This document shows, piece after piece, positions 8,423 through 10,553 of a DNA stretch of 10,553 nucleotides. Made by a program: the position numbers and the translations under genes. The stretch is taken from assembly GCA_003990745.1 (NCBI GenBank), contig RBNI01007197.1:1-10553 (forward strand), read 5' to 3'. The stretch's first letter is position 1, and every line of letters begins with the position of its first letter. The notes under the pieces are model-generated. The model searched no databases. It worked only from the letters and a program-made list of their open reading frames with translations, and was not told where the DNA came from. Source of the stretch: Jimgerdemannia flammicorona (taxonomy: Eukaryota > Mucoromycota > Endogonomycetes > Endogonales > Endogonaceae).

Positions 8423-9350
8423 GTGATACAGAAACTGAAGAAGGTGGTTGAAGGATGGCTATGGCAGGGAAGGAGACCACAGATTAGTTGGGAGGTAATG
8501 GTGATGCTGAGGGCAGATAGAGATCTGGGGCTGGTGGACTTTAGAAGGCGTCTGAAGGTACTTCAGAGCTGGTGGAGTTATCGAATGATAGAATTAGGAG
8601 GGGAGGGTTGGAGCAAACTGGCTATGGATAACTGGGAAGTTAGGTTCTGCCCCCAGAGTGAGGTTCAGAAGGATATGTGAGATTTGCTCCAGGTTGGAAG
8701 GGTTGGCAGGTTGCACTATTGGGGATTCTGGTGGGGTATTGTGGAAGCTTGGCTAGTGATGGGACTTATGGGCCCAGAGCCTGGCAAAGAAGAGGAGGAC
8801 TCAGAACAGCAATGGTGGCAATTTGGTGTAATTCATATTGGCGGCCACCTGTTGGTTGAATACTCGCTAACTGGGGCAATGGAGTGGATCTGGACAGGTC
8901 TGCTTGAGAGGTGGCCAGTTGGTTGGCAGAAGGCTGGGTTTGGAGAAGAGTGGGAGTGGGGTTGGGTTTGGGGCTGGGGGACCTCACTACTCAAGATTGC
9001 CCCACCTAAGTTCTAGGTGGTATGGTGGTAGGAATATTATGCTGGGGTATAGGACAGGGTGGATGGTGGATGATGGTGTAAAGGAATGTGAGTGGTGCTG
9101 TGAGCTGGATGGGGGAGTGGTGCAGACACCAGAGCATGTTCTGGCAGCCTATCTAGGGGTTGAAGGATTTTGGCAGACATTAGAAGGTTATTGGGGGGAA
9201 AAGAGTGAGCAGGCAGGGGGCCCCACTTGTCAGGTGATCAAGCGTCGACTGGTGGGAGACATTGGGGACATCTGGGGAGGCCTGGGTCGGATTATTGGTA
9301 TCTGGGTACTGATAGCAGTACACTGGCGATAGGTGTTCGAGAGAGATCCT
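8423..9350 (+). other. ORF2 C-terminal region, copy A
   Basis: This follows the RT domain and corresponds to the thumb/Cys-His-finger tail of LINE ORF2. It contains GRRPQISW at 8468-8491, LGLVDF, a Trp-rich middle part, PPKF at 9002-9013 followed by a TAG, and then, in the next frame, a finger remnant. That remnant has Cys at 9087-9089 and 9096-9098 and His at 9135-9137, but the last ligand position is Tyr (TAT at 9150-9152) where copy B has Cys. Its end is replaced by the start of copy B, so it lacks the final tail seen there. Between 8684 and 9016 the frame has 15 Trp in about 110 residues. Confidence 0.65.
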
Positions 9351-10553
9351 TGGATGGGAATTGGAGAATTGGTGGAGCAGTGAAAGGGATTACTCTTGGA
9401 AGTGGTGCAAGGGTGGTGGTAGCAGGCAGAAGGGCCCAGATTAGTTGGGATACCCTTGTTGGGCCAGTGCTTAGGGGAGGCCTGGGCCTTGTCGACTTCC
9501 CTAAGTGCCTACACTGCCTGCGAGCTTGGTGGTTGCAAAGAGCTGTTGAGCTACAGGGTGGAGGTTGGATACTATTGATGAAGAAGGTGTGGGAGATGTG
9601 AGTCGCCCCCCGGGGGTCCTCAGGGGATCTGCTCTCTTTGGTAGGTCTGAATGGAAGCCGACGGTTAAGGTATAAGGGCTTCTGGTGGGGAGTAGTCGAT
9701 GGAGCACACCAGATAGGCTTGCGCTGGCATGGTAATGAGGGGGAGGGGATATGGGGTCCAGCTATGTGGAGATGGGACTGTCTGCTTCTAGGGGGAGTTC
9801 TGCTTGCTGAGTTTGACATTGGAAATGGAGTAGAGTGTCAGCAGCAAATTGGCCAGGATCTTTGGCTGAGTAGTTGGCAGGTAGTGAGAATTGGTGAGGA
9901 GTGGGACTGGGCAGGGATCTGGTCTTGGAGTATAGAGGTGCGGCGGTGGCTTCCTCCCAAGTTCTGGATAGTGTGGTGGCGAATGTTGCGGAGGAATGTT
10001 ATGTTGAACTTCCGAGCTGGGCATCTGGTAGATGGTGGGCAGCTGGATTGTGAGGAGTGTTATAATGTTGGACAAGTTGGGGGATTTGTACAAACGCTGG
10101 AACATTGGCTGGGGGAGTGTGAGGTGCTGGGGGACTTTTGAATAGCTATAGGGGATTGGCTTGGGGTTGAAAGGAGACCAGTTGGTGAGAGAGGTCGCTG
10201 GGAGGATTTGGAATGTAGACTGGTGGGTGGTGTTGGCAATAGGTGGCTTACGGTCGAGTGGGTTGTGGCAGTGTGGGTGGGGTTGGCTGGACATTGGCTC
10301 TTTGTTTTTGAGGAGGGGTGGCAGATAGGGATGCAGGAGAAGTTATTGAGATGGGAGGAGTTGGTGGCGGATCTGCTGATGGGGTGGTGGGTTGGATGGG
10401 GCCCACAAGGGGGGCAGCGTCGCCATCTGGTGGAAGGGATCTGTGAACAGAGTGGTGGGCGGGTGGAGATGGTGTCTGATAAAGTAGTCTTTCATCGAGA
10501 AGGGGTAGGGGGAGAATGTGTGTGTGTGGGGGGGGACTTGATTCTTATATCAA
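9350..10553 (+). other. ORF2 C-terminal region, diverged tandem copy B
   Basis: From about 9350 the same module starts again: VVQGWW, then GRRAQISW at 9425-9448, LGLVDF, GFWWG, GEEWDW, PPKFW at 9953-9967 and a full zf-RVT-like finger with Cys at 10049-10051 and 10058-10060, His at 10103-10105 and Cys at 10118-10120 (C-X2-C...H-X4-C). Over 48 aligned codons (8468-8611 against 9425-9568) I count 24 identical residues and no gap. TGA at 9599 and 10139 interrupt it. After 10142 the frame is open to the window end and carries a further tail that copy A lacks. The exact junction (about 9333-9390) is not sharply defined. It may be an internal duplication or a 5'-truncated second LINE. Confidence 0.65.
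10517..10535 (+). repeat. Short (TG)6 and G8 tract
   Basis: Six TG units (10517-10528) run directly into eight G (10528-10535), inside the still-open ORF2 frame near the window edge. It may be part of the G-rich coding bias rather than a tail, since LINE 3' ends usually carry poly(A) or another simple repeat. Such tracts are prone to sequencing and assembly error. Confidence 0.6.

Larger units (their letters stand above)
3866..10553 (+). mobile_element. Non-LTR (LINE-type) retrotransposon, decayed, continuing past the right edge
   Basis: Two consecutive frames on the plus strand match the two-ORF LINE plan: an RNA-binding ORF1, then ORF2 with an N-terminal APE-type endonuclease, a central reverse transcriptase and a C-terminal Cys/His finger region. 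Both ORFs lie in the same frame and carry about 20 premature stops. The left limit is approximate: composition changes and CpG reappears at 3901. The 3' end, including any poly(A) or simple-repeat tail, is outside the window. No RNase H domain was found. The clade is not assigned; the APE endonuclease excludes the restriction-like-endonuclease LINE groups. Confidence 0.85.
5915..10553 (+). pseudogene. LINE ORF2 (endonuclease-reverse transcriptase), decayed and still open at the window end
   Basis: ORF2 nicks the target DNA and reverse transcribes the element RNA at the nick. Stops in the main frame are TGA 6257, 6296, 6701, 6923, 7397, 7904, 8297, 8678, 9599 and 10139; TAG 6554, 6584, 8135, 8420 and 9014; and TAA 6455 (first bases given). 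Reading shifts to another frame for about 9020-9420, then returns. Domains in order: endonuclease (5915 to about 6640), linker helices (about 6700-7130, with the EGKQPTKYL motif typical of LINEs at about 7036), reverse transcriptase (about 7310-8150), and a C-terminal region present in two tandem copies. At least 1546 codons, longer than the usual 1100-1300, which the duplication explains. The C-terminal part is very rich in Trp. Confidence 0.8.

Noticed and set aside
9292..10294. Two long minus-strand frames (9292-9819 and 9788-10294), Pro/Ser/Thr-rich
   Set aside because: They are antisense shadows of ORF2 copy B, which has clear motifs and paired conservation with copy A in the sense frame.
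4058..10553. Reassigned nuclear stop codons (UGA and UAG read as Trp or another residue)
   Set aside because: Attractive because some stops face Trp, but both TAG and TGA do so, other stops face Arg-like positions, a TAA is also present, and there are real indels plus altered catalytic residues. Mutational decay explains all of this more simply. Unique housekeeping genes of the same genome would settle it.
1..10553. tRNA, rRNA, CRISPR, bacterial operon or intact host gene
   Set aside because: No cloverleaf-like segment, spaced repeat array, Shine-Dalgarno-led gene cluster or uninterrupted multi-domain frame was seen on either strand.

Overview
The window looks like transposon-dominated eukaryotic nuclear DNA, most likely from a filamentous fungus. 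I see no intact gene. Evidence for this: a non-LTR (LINE-type) retrotransposon with endonuclease and reverse transcriptase motifs on the + strand, an LTR-retrotransposon gag region on the - strand, an AT-rich island between them, and almost complete loss of CpG in the left 3.9 kb. Nothing resembles a bacterial operon, phage, CRISPR array or tRNA/rRNA gene. The species cannot be named from this sequence.

Layout. Positions 1-1369 (-) hold a decayed gag gene, probably Ty3/gypsy-like, with a CCHC zinc knuckle; its pol would lie beyond the left edge. Positions about 1383-1880 (-) look like its 5' leader and LTR: a TATA box, a polyadenylation signal, a possible primer-binding site and short direct repeats. 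Positions 1888-2745 (-) are a decayed open frame of about 285 codons that I do not recognise. Positions about 2880-3865 are AT-rich with no gene. From about 3866 to the right edge runs one LINE on the + strand: a 5' leader, ORF1 (4058-5902; Gly-rich N-terminus, probable RRM-like core, acidic C-terminus), a 12-base gap, then ORF2 (5915 onward; APE-type endonuclease, reverse transcriptase, Cys/His-finger C-terminal region). The C-terminal region of about 950 bp is present twice in tandem (about 8420-9350 and 9350-10340) as diverged copies.

How the parts relate. In an active LINE, ORF1 binds the RNA and ORF2 nicks the target and reverse transcribes. Here both are broken by premature stops, yet the reading frame is kept for about 5 kb almost without indels. 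The same stop-only decay is seen in the gag and in the unrecognised frame. Comparing the two C-terminal copies shows Trp codons facing stop codons, a G-to-A signature. Together with the near absence of CpG on the left, this points to mutation by cytosine change (CpG methylation decay or a RIP-like process). CpG reappears at 3901, close to the inferred LINE start, which suggests that the LINE entered an older, already CpG-depleted region.
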